Assembly: GCA_046309355.1 (NCBI GenBank)
Contig: JBKCPL010000001.1
Location: 1 to 57,014 of the forward strand
Direction of reading: 5' to 3'
DNA from: CAYSBE01 sp046309355
Lineage (GTDB): Bacteria > Bacteroidota > Bacteroidia > UKL13-3
Length of the DNA stretch: 57,014 nt
Part shown: one piece after another, positions 17,470 to 25,921 of the stretch
How the letters are laid out: every line of letters begins with the position of its first letter
Position numbering within the stretch: the stretch's first letter is position 1
Translations under genes and position numbers: made by a program
The notes under the pieces: generated by a model
Databases searched by the model: none
What the model saw: the letters and a program-made list of their open reading frames with translations, nothing else
Told to the model about the DNA's origin: nothing

Positions 17470-17502
17470 AATCTGTTATCGCTATTCGGTAACAGATTTT
17501 TT
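17470..17502 (+). terminator. Rho-independent terminator
   Basis: A 9-base perfect stem AATCTGTTA/TAACAGATT (17470-17478, 17490-17498) with an 11-base loop, followed by a T-rich run through 17502. It is oriented to end the small lipoprotein transcript; the reverse direction has no T-run. Confidence 0.75.
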
Positions 17503-17528
17503 AGTTTTATAGCTAGTCTCACTCCCGT

Positions 17529-17942
17529 TTACGCGCGGTATTCAAATTTTACATTTTGTCGAATTTCTGGGTTTAGGCTTTTAGCAACGGGGCAATTGTG
17601 TGCTGCATATTCAAGCGCACTGCGCTGCGTATCCGTTAGGACTGCTTGTGTGTGTATAACAATATCCAGTTGAATCTCGCTCACTCTTCTGGGCTGGGCA
17701 GCCATCAGTTTACGCACCGCTATGGCTGAACCGCTGATATCCAGATTTAATTTCTTGGCTTCGATGCCCATTATGGTCATCATACAGGCTGCCAGTGAGG
17801 CCGCAAGCATGTCGGTAGGCGAAAAACTCTGCGCTTTGCCCTGATTATCGAGGGGAGCATCGGTAATTATTTTTGTACCTGAATAGCAATGTTCGAGCAA
17901 ACACCGCAAATCACCTTCGTATACCAATTCGGAAGTATTCAT
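17529..17942 (-). CDS. OsmC family peroxiredoxin-like protein
   Basis: 137 aa from the ATG at 17942 (M-N-T-S-E-L-V-Y-E-G-D-L-R-C); a longer frame reading through the divergent gene is not needed. It has the OsmC fold with S-P-T-D-M-L-A-A-S-L-A-A-C-M and the second redox Cys in A-H-N-C-P-V-A-K-S-L. These two cysteines reduce organic hydroperoxides in Ohr/OsmC proteins. The N-terminal Arg is less clear, so a general YhfA-like OsmC is as likely as a true Ohr. Cytosolic. Its start codon overlaps that of the divergent outer-membrane protein gene in the palindrome CATG (17940-17943). Confidence 0.88.
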   Translation of the reverse strand: MNTSELVYEGDLRCLLEHCYSGTKIITDAPLDNQGKAQSFSPTDMLAASLAACMMTIMGIEAKKLNLDISGSAIAVRKLMAAQPRRVSEIQLDIVIHTQAVLTDTQRSALEYAAHNCPVAKSLNPEIRQNVKFEYRA

Positions 17943-18729
17943 GAAATGTGTAATTTTGATACCTGTTTTGAAAAAGACGTCTACAACATTATTAAACTTA
18001 TGGCTGGTGTGCAACATTTTATTTGCAGGTCAGGCACTGGCACAAAATGAAGCTATTCTCACACCCACATTGCTTTACAAACACAGCCAGCAATACGGCC
18101 TGCATTTAAACAGCTCGGGACTAGGCGGACTAAATTTCAGATACGGATGGCACAAAACGGGCGATGCCAAACATATACTGGACGTAGACTTTTCCCGTGT
18201 GCGTGATCCAAAAGAATTTCAGATTTACGGTACCAGCGATAACCCCCAGCAGTATTCGTACGGACGGCTAAACATGGCTTTTTTCCTGCGTACCGGCTAT
18301 CATCAAACTGTAAAAATTACCGATAGGCCTTATAAAAATTCAATAGGTCTGAACATCACTTATGGTGGAGGCTTGAGCAGTGCTTTGCTTAAACCCATTT
18401 ACCTCGATATATACAATCTTTTTCCCGACCGCAGCGGTGGCTTCATTAGGCCTGAGCGCTACAATCCCGATATTCATACCAACCCTCAATACATTTTTGG
18501 CAATTCGAACTTTTTTGAAGGTATAGAAAATACCGCATACCGGGCAGGGGGATATGGCCGTTTAGCTCTTTCAGCCGAATGGGGCGCTTACCCCGATGAT
18601 TTTCATAACCTGGAAGCCGGCTTTACAGTTGATTTCTTTCCGCAGGGCCTGCCACTTATGGCTAAGCAGGACACACGCCAATTTTTCTTTCTACTATACA
18701 TAGCTTACACATACGGATTAAATAATTAA
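17941..18729 (+). CDS. Putative outer-membrane beta-barrel protein of unknown function
   Basis: 262 aa from ATG 17941. A TTG at 17968 gives a cleaner signal peptide (K-K-T-S-T-T-L-L-N-L-W-L-V-C-N-I-L-F-A-G-Q-A-L-A-Q), and a TAATTTTG box at 17951-17958 lies between the two. So the true start may be the TTG on a near-leaderless transcript. The mature protein is rich in alternating aromatic and glycine strands and ends in a barrel-like strand (F-F-F-L-L-Y-I-A-Y-T-Y-G). I recognise no specific family. It is one base ahead of lipA, so it is probably the first gene of an OMP-lipA-amn transcript; no functional tie is obvious. Confidence 0.7.
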   Translation: MKCVILIPVLKKTSTTLLNLWLVCNILFAGQALAQNEAILTPTLLYKHSQQYGLHLNSSGLGGLNFRYGWHKTGDAKHILDVDFSRVRDPKEFQIYGTSDNPQQYSYGRLNMAFFLRTGYHQTVKITDRPYKNSIGLNITYGGGLSSALLKPIYLDIYNLFPDRSGGFIRPERYNPDIHTNPQYIFGNSNFFEGIENTAYRAGGYGRLALSAEWGAYPDDFHNLEAGFTVDFFPQGLPLMAKQDTRQFFFLLYIAYTYGLNN

Positions 18730-18730
18730 T

Positions 18731-19600
18731 ATGATTGCATTACCAACACTGGCAGACGAACGCATAAAAAAACCCGATTGGCTAAAAGTAAAATTACCAA
18801 CCGGAGAAAATTACCGAAAAGTTCGTCAGCTGGTAGATCACTACAAACTACACACCATTTGCGAAAGCGGCAATTGCCCAAATATGGGCGAATGCTGGGG
18901 CGAGGGAACTGCTACGTTTATGATTTTGGGAAACACATGTACACGAAGCTGTTCGTTTTGTGCAGTAGCCACCGGTCGCAATGCCGATTACGACCGACAA
19001 GAACCGCAGCGTGTGGCTGAAGCAATTAAACTTATGGGTGTTAAACATGCCGTTTTAACTTCGGTAAACCGGGATGAACTGCCCGACAAAGGAGCCTGGG
19101 TATGGGCTGAAACCATACGGAAAGTGAAGGAACTGAATACCGATACAACCATGGAAACCCTCATTCCCGACTTTATGAGTAAATGGGAATTGTTGTATCA
19201 GGTTATTGATGAAAAGCCTGAAGTAGTTTCGCATAACATGGAAACCGTAAAACGTCTGTACCGCAAAGTACGACCTCAGGCTAAATACGAACGTAGCCTC
19301 GAACAAATTCAAAAAACCAAAGAACGAGGCCGCAGAACCAAATCAGGCATTATGCTGGGATTGGGTGAAACCCGTGAAGAGGTGCTTGAGGCCATGCAGG
19401 ATTTGGTTAACCACGGTTGCGATGTGCTCACTCTCGGACAGTATTTGCAGCCCACCAAAATGCACTTGGCTATAGAGCGTTTCATTGCTCCAGATGAGTT
19501 TGACTTCTACCGTGAAGCCGGAATCAATATGGGTTTTAAGTATGTCGAATCAGGTCCACTGGTGCGCTCATCTTACCACGCTGAAAGGCACGTGATTTAG
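18731..19600 (+). CDS. lipA: Lipoyl synthase
   Basis: 289 aa, full length. The auxiliary [4Fe-4S] cluster is held by C-E-S-G-N-C-P-N-M-G-E-C, and the radical-SAM cluster by C-T-R-S-C-S-F-C. The conserved C-terminal serine ligand is in R-S-S-Y-H-A-E. It inserts two sulfurs into octanoyl groups on the E2 subunits of 2-oxoacid dehydrogenases and on GcvH. The substrate is made by LipB, encoded just downstream on the opposite strand. It lies one base after the OMP gene and three before amn. Confidence 0.97.
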   Translation: MIALPTLADERIKKPDWLKVKLPTGENYRKVRQLVDHYKLHTICESGNCPNMGECWGEGTATFMILGNTCTRSCSFCAVATGRNADYDRQEPQRVAEAIKLMGVKHAVLTSVNRDELPDKGAWVWAETIRKVKELNTDTTMETLIPDFMSKWELLYQVIDEKPEVVSHNMETVKRLYRKVRPQAKYERSLEQIQKTKERGRRTKSGIMLGLGETREEVLEAMQDLVNHGCDVLTLGQYLQPTKMHLAIERFIAPDEFDFYREAGINMGFKYVESGPLVRSSYHAERHVI

Positions 19601-19603
19601 CCT

Positions 19604-20377
19604 ATGAAAACCAAAAAAGAAATTGTTAAAGACTGGCTACCTCGTTACACCGGAAGGCCATTAAATGAATTTGGTGAGTATATACTGCTTACAAACTTCA
19701 TTCAGTACGTTCATTTATTTGCCAAAAAATTTGATGTAGACGTTATAGGGCAGGATAAGCCTATGCAAAGTGCCACGGCCGATAATATTACTATTATTAA
19801 TTTTGGTATGGGCAGTGCAATGGCTGCTACATGCATGGATTTGTTAAGTGCTATTCAGCCCAAAGCTGCTCTTTTCCTGGGCAAGTGCGGTGGACTAAAA
19901 AAAAGTACCAAACTGGGCGATTTAATTTTACCCATTGCAGCCATACGTGGCGATGGCACCAGCAATGATTACCTACCTGCCGAAATTCCGGCATTGCCAT
20001 CATTCAGGCTGCAAAAAGCAGTATCGGCTATGATCGTAAAACACGAAATGGATTACTGGACCGGTACAGTTTACACCACCAACAGACGAGTGTGGGAGCA
20101 CGATGACAGTTTTAAGGAATACCTGAAAAGCACACGGGCTATGGGTATTGATATGGAAACCGCCACATTATTTATTGTGGGATTTGCCAATAAAATTCCT
20201 AAAGGCGCACTGCTGCTGGTAAGCGATAACCCGATGATTCCCGAGGGAGTTAAAACTTCTAAAAGCGATAAGCTGGTTACTCAAAATTTTGTTGAAAAGC
20301 ATTTAAATATCGGAATTGATTCGTTGATTGAACTTCGTGATTCGGGCGAATCAGTCAAACACCTGCGTTTTGAGTAA
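19604..20377 (+). CDS. amn: AMP nucleosidase (purine/uridine phosphorylase superfamily)
   Basis: 257 aa, the short form common in Bacteroidota that lacks the N-terminal regulatory domain of E. coli Amn. It has the nucleoside phosphorylase fold with I-N-F-G-M-G-S-A-M-A-A, a G-K-C-G-G-L phosphate/ribose loop, I-A-A-I-R-G-D-G-T-S-N-D-Y, and G-I-D-M-E-T-A-T in the ribose-binding position. The expected reaction is hydrolysis of AMP to adenine and ribose 5-phosphate. A related nucleosidase specificity cannot be excluded. Its TAA touches the stop of lipB with no gap. Confidence 0.82.
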   Translation: MKTKKEIVKDWLPRYTGRPLNEFGEYILLTNFIQYVHLFAKKFDVDVIGQDKPMQSATADNITIINFGMGSAMAATCMDLLSAIQPKAALFLGKCGGLKKSTKLGDLILPIAAIRGDGTSNDYLPAEIPALPSFRLQKAVSAMIVKHEMDYWTGTVYTTNRRVWEHDDSFKEYLKSTRAMGIDMETATLFIVGFANKIPKGALLLVSDNPMIPEGVKTSKSDKLVTQNFVEKHLNIGIDSLIELRDSGESVKHLRFE

Positions 20378-21082
20378 TTACTGATTTATCCACTGCACAT
20401 CAAACAGACGTGCCAGATGAGCGAGCAAGCGGTGTTGCACCTCTTGCATATCCACAGTGTATCCCAATTCGTGTTGCATACTGGTTACCTGTTTGTCATC
20501 AATGCCGCAAGGCACTATATGATTAAAATAACTCAAATCGGTATTCACATTAAATGCAAAACCGTGCATGGTAATCCACCTGGAGCAACGCACGCCCATA
20601 GCGCAAATTTTACGTGCCCTATGGCTATCGGCTGCATCCAGCCACACGCCTGTATACCCTTCGTAACGCTCGCCACGTATTCCATATTCGGCCAGTGTTA
20701 ATATGATGGATTCTTCAAGCGTGCGTAGGTAGCGGTGTATATCGGTAAAAAATTGTTCGAGGTCGAAAATTGGATAGCCTACCACCTGTCCCGGACCATG
20801 ATACGTGATATCGCCACCGCGATTTATGGCATAATACGATGCGCCAATATCAGGCAACTGAGCTTCGGTAAGCAATAAGTGGTCGGGTTTCCCGCTTTTA
20901 CCTAGTGTGTACACGTGTGGATGCTCGCATAACACAAAGTGATTGGGAACGGGACTTTGTGAAGCATTTATACGGTTTGCCAGTTTCAGTTCAGTTTTAG
21001 CCTTAAACAGATCTTCCTGCCTGTCCCACGCCTGCTTGTAATCTATCAATCCCCAATTTTCGAGTGCTACCTGAAGGGGCAT
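20378..21082 (-). CDS. lipB: Octanoyltransferase LipB
   Basis: 234 aa. It has the family signature R-G-G-D-I-T-Y-H-G-P-G-Q-V-V-G-Y-P-I, catalytic Lys in R-K-I-C-A-M-G-V-R, and acyl-carrying Cys in N-H-I-V-P-C-G-I. It transfers octanoate from acyl carrier protein to lipoyl domains in the cytosol, upstream of LipA. It converges on amn with the stops fused as TAATTA, and lies six bases downstream of terC on the same strand. Confidence 0.96.
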   Translation of the reverse strand: MPLQVALENWGLIDYKQAWDRQEDLFKAKTELKLANRINASQSPVPNHFVLCEHPHVYTLGKSGKPDHLLLTEAQLPDIGASYYAINRGGDITYHGPGQVVGYPIFDLEQFFTDIHRYLRTLEESIILTLAEYGIRGERYEGYTGVWLDAADSHRARKICAMGVRCSRWITMHGFAFNVNTDLSYFNHIVPCGIDDKQVTSMQHELGYTVDMQEVQHRLLAHLARLFDVQWINQ

Positions 21083-21087
21083 GTTGA

Positions 21088-21831
21088 TTATTTATAAATA
21101 TCCTTTAACTCAACAGGCTTGTCAGATTTTTTGCGCAATTTCATGTTCAACAATTCGATGCCGACTGAAAAAGCCATAGCGAAGTATACATATCCTTTGG
21201 GCACATGATAACCCAGCGCTTCGGCACCCAGCAACATTCCTATCATAAGCAAAAAGGACAAGGCCAGCAGCTTAATACTAGGATGCCTGTCGATAAATAC
21301 ACTTATTGCCTGCGCAAAAAAGAGCATCACAATCATGGATACAATAACTGCCAGTACCATGATAGGTAAATCCTGTGCCAGACCAACAGCTGTGATAATG
21401 GAATCGAATGAGAAAACAATATCAATAACAATGACCTGCAATACCACATTCCAAAACGTTAATTTCATTCCTGCACTTTTAACGCTTGTGTCAGCCTCTA
21501 AGAGTTCAAAAATTTCTCCGGTACTTTTGTACAATAAAAACAATCCGCCTGCCATCAGTATAATATCCCTCCAGCTGTAGGGATGATCAAGCACATGAAA
21601 AAGTGGCTCGGTCATTTCATTAACAATATAACTGATAACCGAAAGTAGAAGTACACGTATAAACAAAGCAAGAAACACACCGATTCTACGGGCCTTCTGC
21701 TGATCTTTTTTAGGCAGTTTATTCGTAACCAGTGAAATGAAAATAACATTGTCAATGCCCAGCACAATCTCCATCAATGATAAAGTGACGAGAGACAGCC
21801 AGGCTTCGGGTTTGCTGAATAATTCTAACAT
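21088..21831 (-). CDS. TerC family integral membrane protein
   Basis: 247 aa from the ATG at 21831; the longer frame to 21912 only adds a non-conserved leader. About seven to eight membrane spans. It has the TerC acidic motifs in the membrane, L-G-I-D-N-V-I-F-I-S-L-V and V-F-S-F-D-S-I-I-T-A-V. TerC/Alx proteins are linked to Mn2+ export, metal loading of secreted proteins or tellurite resistance. No other ter gene is here, so a manganese/metal role is the likelier one. A TATCTTTG box lies 19 bases upstream. Confidence 0.9.
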   Translation of the reverse strand: MLELFSKPEAWLSLVTLSLMEIVLGIDNVIFISLVTNKLPKKDQQKARRIGVFLALFIRVLLLSVISYIVNEMTEPLFHVLDHPYSWRDIILMAGGLFLLYKSTGEIFELLEADTSVKSAGMKLTFWNVVLQVIVIDIVFSFDSIITAVGLAQDLPIMVLAVIVSMIVMLFFAQAISVFIDRHPSIKLLALSFLLMIGMLLGAEALGYHVPKGYVYFAMAFSVGIELLNMKLRKKSDKPVELKDIYK

Positions 21832-21850
21832 AAAACAGGTTAATGCGGTG

Positions 21851-21858
21851 CAAAGATA
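21851..21858 (-). promoter_or_regulatory. -7 box for terC
   Basis: Minus-strand TATCTTTG, an exact TAnnTTTG, 19 bases before the terC ATG. The -33 position reads CTG with an 18-base spacer, so it is only partly consensus. The rest of the 21832-22029 gap holds no other clear signal. Confidence 0.45.
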
Positions 21859-22029
21859 CAACAAGTTGTGGCATTGCAGAAGTCGGATAGGCAGTAACAT
21901 ATAATTCCCCACCTAGTAGCAATCCATGTTTTTTTAGCACCGCCAAAACTACAAAGACGCGAAACTGCTTACATCCCGTAAAAACAATTTTGGCTATACT
22001 TGTGTAATTATACTAAACAATATCCAAAT

Positions 22030-22347
22030 ATGATTACGATAGCTACAGATTCCAATTTTAACGAACTGCTGAATACACACGACAAAGTGGTAGTTAAGTA
22101 TTTTGCAAACTGGTGCGGTACGTGCAAATTATTTGCACCTAAGTACAAAAAGATATCCGAAAAACCCGAACACGAAGGCGTACTTTTTCTGGATGTGAAT
22201 GCTGAAGAAAATCCGCTGGCCCGAAAAGCTGCCGGGGTAACAAACCTGCCCTATTTTGCGGTATTTAAAGCAGGGCAAAAAGTAGCTGCTGATGCGACAG
22301 CCAAAGAAGAGGGTGTTGAATACCTGATTGCACAACTAAACGGATAG
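22030..22347 (+). CDS. Thioredoxin family protein with WCGTC active site
   Basis: 105 aa from ATG 22030; a longer frame adds ten non-conserved residues. Thioredoxin fold with active site F-A-N-W-C-G-T-C-K instead of the usual W-C-G-P-C, and the cis-proline loop in V-T-N-L-P-Y-F. There is no signal peptide, so it is cytosolic. The Thr in place of Pro is expected to raise the redox potential and slow reductase-type turnover, so it may act on a specific partner. Followed three bases later by a DUF6952-like gene, a pairing I recall from other Bacteroidota. Confidence 0.88.
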   Translation: MITIATDSNFNELLNTHDKVVVKYFANWCGTCKLFAPKYKKISEKPEHEGVLFLDVNAEENPLARKAAGVTNLPYFAVFKAGQKVAADATAKEEGVEYLIAQLNG

Positions 22348-22349
22348 GG

Positions 22350-22592
22350 ATGAAGGTAGCAGCCATTAAAAAATTAGTAGAGCAATATACCCTGGAACAA
22401 TGCCGCAAAGCCGAACAGAGCCTGATGGAAGGTGAAGTGCCCGAAATAGAGATTGAAGGTGCAGATGAAGGCGAACAATTAACTCATGTATTAGGCGCTA
22501 TAGACATACTGGAACATGTAGCCCTGGAAGGGAAAGACATCAAAGTCGCTATGCGTGATTTCATTGAGCGCGTACGAAATTCCATTAGCTGA
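22350..22592 (+). CDS. Small acidic DUF6952-like protein
   Basis: 80 aa, starting M-K-V-A-A-I-K-K-L-V-E-Q-Y-T-L-E-Q-C. Helical and acidic, with I-E-I-E-G-A-D-E-G-E-Q-L-T-H-V-L-G-A and one Cys near the N-terminus. It matches my memory of DUF6952, a family that sits beside a thioredoxin and often a peroxiredoxin in Bacteroidota. No catalytic motif is visible. Two bases separate it from the thioredoxin, so the two are almost certainly translated from one message and may act together on thiol or peroxide chemistry. Confidence 0.65.
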   Translation: MKVAAIKKLVEQYTLEQCRKAEQSLMEGEVPEIEIEGADEGEQLTHVLGAIDILEHVALEGKDIKVAMRDFIERVRNSIS

Positions 22593-22657
22593 TAACCAGT
22601 GCGTAAAAAAGCATTTTTTGTGTGGGAAAGTTAGTGTGCTATTCATCAAGTTTTGAT

Positions 22658-22665
22658 TATGTTTG
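22658..22665 (+). promoter_or_regulatory. -7 box for the nuo operon
   Basis: TATGTTTG, an exact TAnnTTTG, 33 bases before the nuoA ATG. The -33 region (near 22631-22638, TTAGTGTG) is a poor match. No hairpin or other regulator site was seen in the 106-base gap. Confidence 0.5.
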
Positions 22666-22698
22666 CACGCCTTTTAAAAAGTAGAAAAAAAGTTCACT

Positions 22699-23061
22699 AT
22701 GGCCGTATCAATTGATTATTTAGCAATATTAGTTCAGTTTATAGTTGCTGCAGGTTTTGTAGTTACCACCATGGTGGTGACACATTTGGTAGGACCCAAG
22801 CGACAAACTAGCGATAAACTGCAAAGTTTTGAGTGCGGCATTGAAAGCGAAGGCAATGCACGTTTGCCGTTTTCCATCAAGTATTTCCTTACAGCCATTT
22901 TATTCGTCATGTTCGATGTGGAAGTGATTTTCATGTATCCCTGGGCGGTTAACTTCCGAACGCTGGGTACAGTAGGTTTTATTGAAATGCTCCTCTTCAT
23001 CGGAACATTACTTATCGGCTATTTTTATATATTGAAAAAAGGCGCCCTTAAATGGGAATAA
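22699..23061 (+). CDS. nuoA: NADH-quinone oxidoreductase subunit A
   Basis: 120 aa with three membrane spans. The conserved loop between spans 1 and 2 holds the ND3-type cysteine in L-Q-S-F-E-C-G-I-E-S-E-G-N-A; L-F-V-M-F-D-V-E-V-I-F-M-Y-P-W follows. It forms part of the quinone-channel region of complex I. First gene of the 14-gene operon. Confidence 0.96.
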   Translation: MAVSIDYLAILVQFIVAAGFVVTTMVVTHLVGPKRQTSDKLQSFECGIESEGNARLPFSIKYFLTAILFVMFDVEVIFMYPWAVNFRTLGTVGFIEMLLFIGTLLIGYFYILKKGALKWE

Positions 23062-23083
23062 AAAACTATTAAGTACGACTCGT

Positions 23084-23629
23084 ATGACAGAAGTTACCTA
23101 TTCCAACAAACCTTTACCCGGCATTGAAGGTCCCGGTTTTCTGGCCACATCGCTTGAAAAAGCAGTGGGCATGGCCCGTGCTAATTCACTTTGGCCCCTG
23201 CCGTTTGCTACATCATGTTGCGGTATAGAATTTATGGCTACTATGGGTTCAAATTACGACTTGGCACGTTTTGGTTCTGAACGCATGAGTTTTTCGCCCC
23301 GGCAAGCCGATTTGCTGATAGTGGCCGGTACCATAGCCAAAAAAATGGGCCCCGTACTACGTCAGGTATATCTTCAAATGGCAGAACCTCGCTGGGTTCT
23401 ATCTGTGGGCGCTTGCGCATCCAGCGGAGGCATTTTTGATACCTATTCTGTATTGCAGGGAATTGATAAAGTAATTCCGGTTGACGTGTATGTTCCGGGT
23501 TGTCCACCACGACCTGAACAAATACTTGACGGTGTAATGAAAATACAGGAATTGGTTAGAAATGAATCGCTGCGCAGGCGCGAATCCGATGAATACAAAA
23601 CACTGCTTGCCTCCTACGGCATTCAATAA
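23084..23629 (+). CDS. nuoB: NADH-quinone oxidoreductase subunit B
   Basis: 181 aa. It carries the N2 [4Fe-4S] ligands: the tandem pair in T-S-C-C-G-I-E, then Cys in S-V-G-A-C-A-S-S-G-G and in V-P-G-C-P-P-R-P. N2 is the last cluster before quinone. Soluble, peripheral arm. It lies 22 bases after nuoA and nine before nuoC. Confidence 0.97.
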   Translation: MTEVTYSNKPLPGIEGPGFLATSLEKAVGMARANSLWPLPFATSCCGIEFMATMGSNYDLARFGSERMSFSPRQADLLIVAGTIAKKMGPVLRQVYLQMAEPRWVLSVGACASSGGIFDTYSVLQGIDKVIPVDVYVPGCPPRPEQILDGVMKIQELVRNESLRRRESDEYKTLLASYGIQ

Positions 23630-23638
23630 ATACAACCT

Positions 23639-24145
23639 ATGACGCAAGTAAACAATGCTTATATAGTGGAAGAAGTTCAGGCTGCATTTGGCACCGATAT
23701 TCTGGAGCATCAGGAACCCTATGGAATGCTTACGCTGGTTATTAATCCCGCTAAAATTGTTGACCTACTTACCTGGTTTAAGCAACACCCCATTATACAG
23801 GCGGGTTTTTTAACAGATATCAGCGGGGCGCATTTTCCCGATCTGAAAGGCGGTGAACTCAATGCTGTTTACCATATTCAAAGTATGACCCAAAATATTC
23901 GCATACGCATCAAGTGCTTTGTGCCCGTTGAAAACCCAGTTATACCAAGTGTTGTACCACTATACTCAGGTGCCAACTGGATGGAACGCGAAACGTATGA
24001 CTACTACGGAATTCAATTTGAAGGACATCCCAACCTGAAACGAATATTAAATGTAGACGAAATGGATTACTTCCCGCTGCGCAAGGAATTTCCGCTTGAA
24101 GACGGCACACGAACCGATAAGGAAGACAAATACTTCGGACGCTAA
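23639..24145 (+). CDS. nuoC: NADH-quinone oxidoreductase subunit C
   Basis: 168 aa, the 30-kDa subunit, with the signature E-R-E-T-Y-D-Y-Y-G-I-Q-F-E-G-H-P-N-L-K-R and P-L-R-K-E-F-P-L. Separate from nuoD, unlike the fused NuoCD of E. coli. Confidence 0.96.
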   Translation: MTQVNNAYIVEEVQAAFGTDILEHQEPYGMLTLVINPAKIVDLLTWFKQHPIIQAGFLTDISGAHFPDLKGGELNAVYHIQSMTQNIRIRIKCFVPVENPVIPSVVPLYSGANWMERETYDYYGIQFEGHPNLKRILNVDEMDYFPLRKEFPLEDGTRTDKEDKYFGR

Positions 24146-24156
24146 AAAATTAACGC

Positions 24157-25356
24157 ATGCAAGAGTCAATTGAACTGAATAAAGAAGAAGTTAAGGAATA
24201 TACCACGCTAAACCTTGGGCCAACACACCCGGCTACGCATGGTATATTTCAAAACATTCTGAAAATGGATGGTGAAATCGTTATAGATGCGGAACAAACC
24301 GTAGGCTATATTCACCGCGCGTTCGAAAAAATTGCCGAACGCAGGCCATTCTATCAAATTACCACACTTACGGACAGATTGAATTACTGCTCATCGCCCA
24401 TTAATAACATGGGATGGCACATGACCGTGGAAAAACTGCTGCAGGTAGAAGTACCCAAACGTGCCCAGTACATGCGTGTTATTATTATGGAGCTGGCGCG
24501 CATTGCGGATCACCTGGTGTGTAATGCTGTAGTGGGTGTAGATACAGGAGCGCTCACCGGTTTCACATATATGTTTCAGTGGCGCGAAAAAATATACGAT
24601 ATATATGAGCAGATATGCGGTGCCCGACTGACCACAAACATTGGTCGTATAGGCGGTATGGAGCGCGACTTCAACGATGACGTGTACAAGAAACTTCGTG
24701 AATTTTTAAAAGAGTTTCCAAAAGCATTCAGCGAATTTTGCAGCTTGCTTGAACGCAACCGCATATTTTTCGACCGTACCATAAACACCGGTGTGATTAG
24801 TGCCGAACGTGCCCTGAATTACGGATTTACCGGCCCGAATTTACGTGCCACCGGAGTAGACTATGATGTGCGTGTGATGAATCCGTACTCATCCTATCAG
24901 GACTTTGACTTTGCCATTCCCGTTGGTTCCAATGGCGACACATACGACAGGTTTATGGTGCGTCAGCAGGAAATGTGGGAGAGCTTAAAAATTATACAGC
25001 AAGCCTTGGATAATCTTCCACAAGGAAAATATTATGCCGATGTGCCTGAGTTTTATTTGCCGCCAAAAGAAGATGTGTACAACAACATGGAGGCGCTTAT
25101 CTGGCACTTTAAAATAGTGATGGGCGAGGCCGATGTTCCTAAAGGAGAAGTATATCATGCCGTAGAAGGTGGCAATGGCGAACTGGGCTTTTACCTGATT
25201 AGTGACGGAGGACGAGCACCTTATAAATTGCATTTCCGCAGGCCATGTTTTATTTACTACCAGGCTTACCCCGAAATGATTAAAGGAGGCATGCTTTCCG
25301 ATGCCGTTGTGGCCATGAGTAGCATGAATGTAATAGCCGGAGAACTTGACGCATAA
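24157..25356 (+). CDS. nuoD: NADH-quinone oxidoreductase subunit D
   Basis: 399 aa, 49-kDa subunit, beginning after a short tail with L-G-P-T-H-P-A-T-H-G-I-F. This H-P-x-x-H loop contributes to the quinone site, with the tyrosine and aspartate region near Y-C-S-S-P-I-N-N. It pairs with NuoB around cluster N2. Full length with an unremarkable start. Confidence 0.97.
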   Translation: MQESIELNKEEVKEYTTLNLGPTHPATHGIFQNILKMDGEIVIDAEQTVGYIHRAFEKIAERRPFYQITTLTDRLNYCSSPINNMGWHMTVEKLLQVEVPKRAQYMRVIIMELARIADHLVCNAVVGVDTGALTGFTYMFQWREKIYDIYEQICGARLTTNIGRIGGMERDFNDDVYKKLREFLKEFPKAFSEFCSLLERNRIFFDRTINTGVISAERALNYGFTGPNLRATGVDYDVRVMNPYSSYQDFDFAIPVGSNGDTYDRFMVRQQEMWESLKIIQQALDNLPQGKYYADVPEFYLPPKEDVYNNMEALIWHFKIVMGEADVPKGEVYHAVEGGNGELGFYLISDGGRAPYKLHFRRPCFIYYQAYPEMIKGGMLSDAVVAMSSMNVIAGELDA

Positions 25357-25369
25357 TACTGAACGCACC

Positions 25370-25915
25370 ATGAACGAAAACAAAACAGTAGCATTTAGCC
25401 CCGAAACACTGGCATTAGCCAACAAAATAATCGGTCAGTACCCGGAGGGCAAACACAAGTCGGCATTATTACCGCTGTTGCATCTGGCTCAGGCCGAATT
25501 TGACGGATGGTTAAGTGTAGAAACCATGGACTACGTTGCCTCATTGCTACATATTCAACCTATAGAGGTATATGAAGTTGCTTCGTTTTATAGTATGTAT
25601 AACCTAAAGCCTGTGGGCAAATGCCTGATAGAAGTTTGCCGTACGAGCAGCTGCTGGCTAAGAGGTGCAGAAGATGTGGTGAAGCATATTGAAAAACGCC
25701 TTGGAATAAAAGATGGCGAAACCACAGCAGATGGCATGTTTACCCTGAAAACCGTGGAATGTTTAGGCTCATGCGGCACTGCTCCCATGCTCATGTGCGG
25801 AGCACAGTTTCATGAAAACCTGACTTTGGAAAAGGTAGACGAACTGCTGGCCAAATGGAAAACAGAAAATAAACGTACTACCTATTATGACGATGTTGTC
25901 ATAGATAATTATTAG
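25370..25915 (+). CDS. nuoE: NADH-quinone oxidoreductase subunit E
   Basis: 181 aa from the ATG at 25370. The frame opens earlier, inside nuoD, but the conserved protein does not need that. The [2Fe-2S] N1a cluster is bound by C-R-T-S-S-C and, further on, by C-L-G-S-C-G. Thioredoxin-like 24-kDa subunit that docks with NuoF. Confidence 0.96.
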   Translation: MNENKTVAFSPETLALANKIIGQYPEGKHKSALLPLLHLAQAEFDGWLSVETMDYVASLLHIQPIEVYEVASFYSMYNLKPVGKCLIEVCRTSSCWLRGAEDVVKHIEKRLGIKDGETTADGMFTLKTVECLGSCGTAPMLMCGAQFHENLTLEKVDELLAKWKTENKRTTYYDDVVIDNY

Positions 25916-25921
25916 ACTGGA

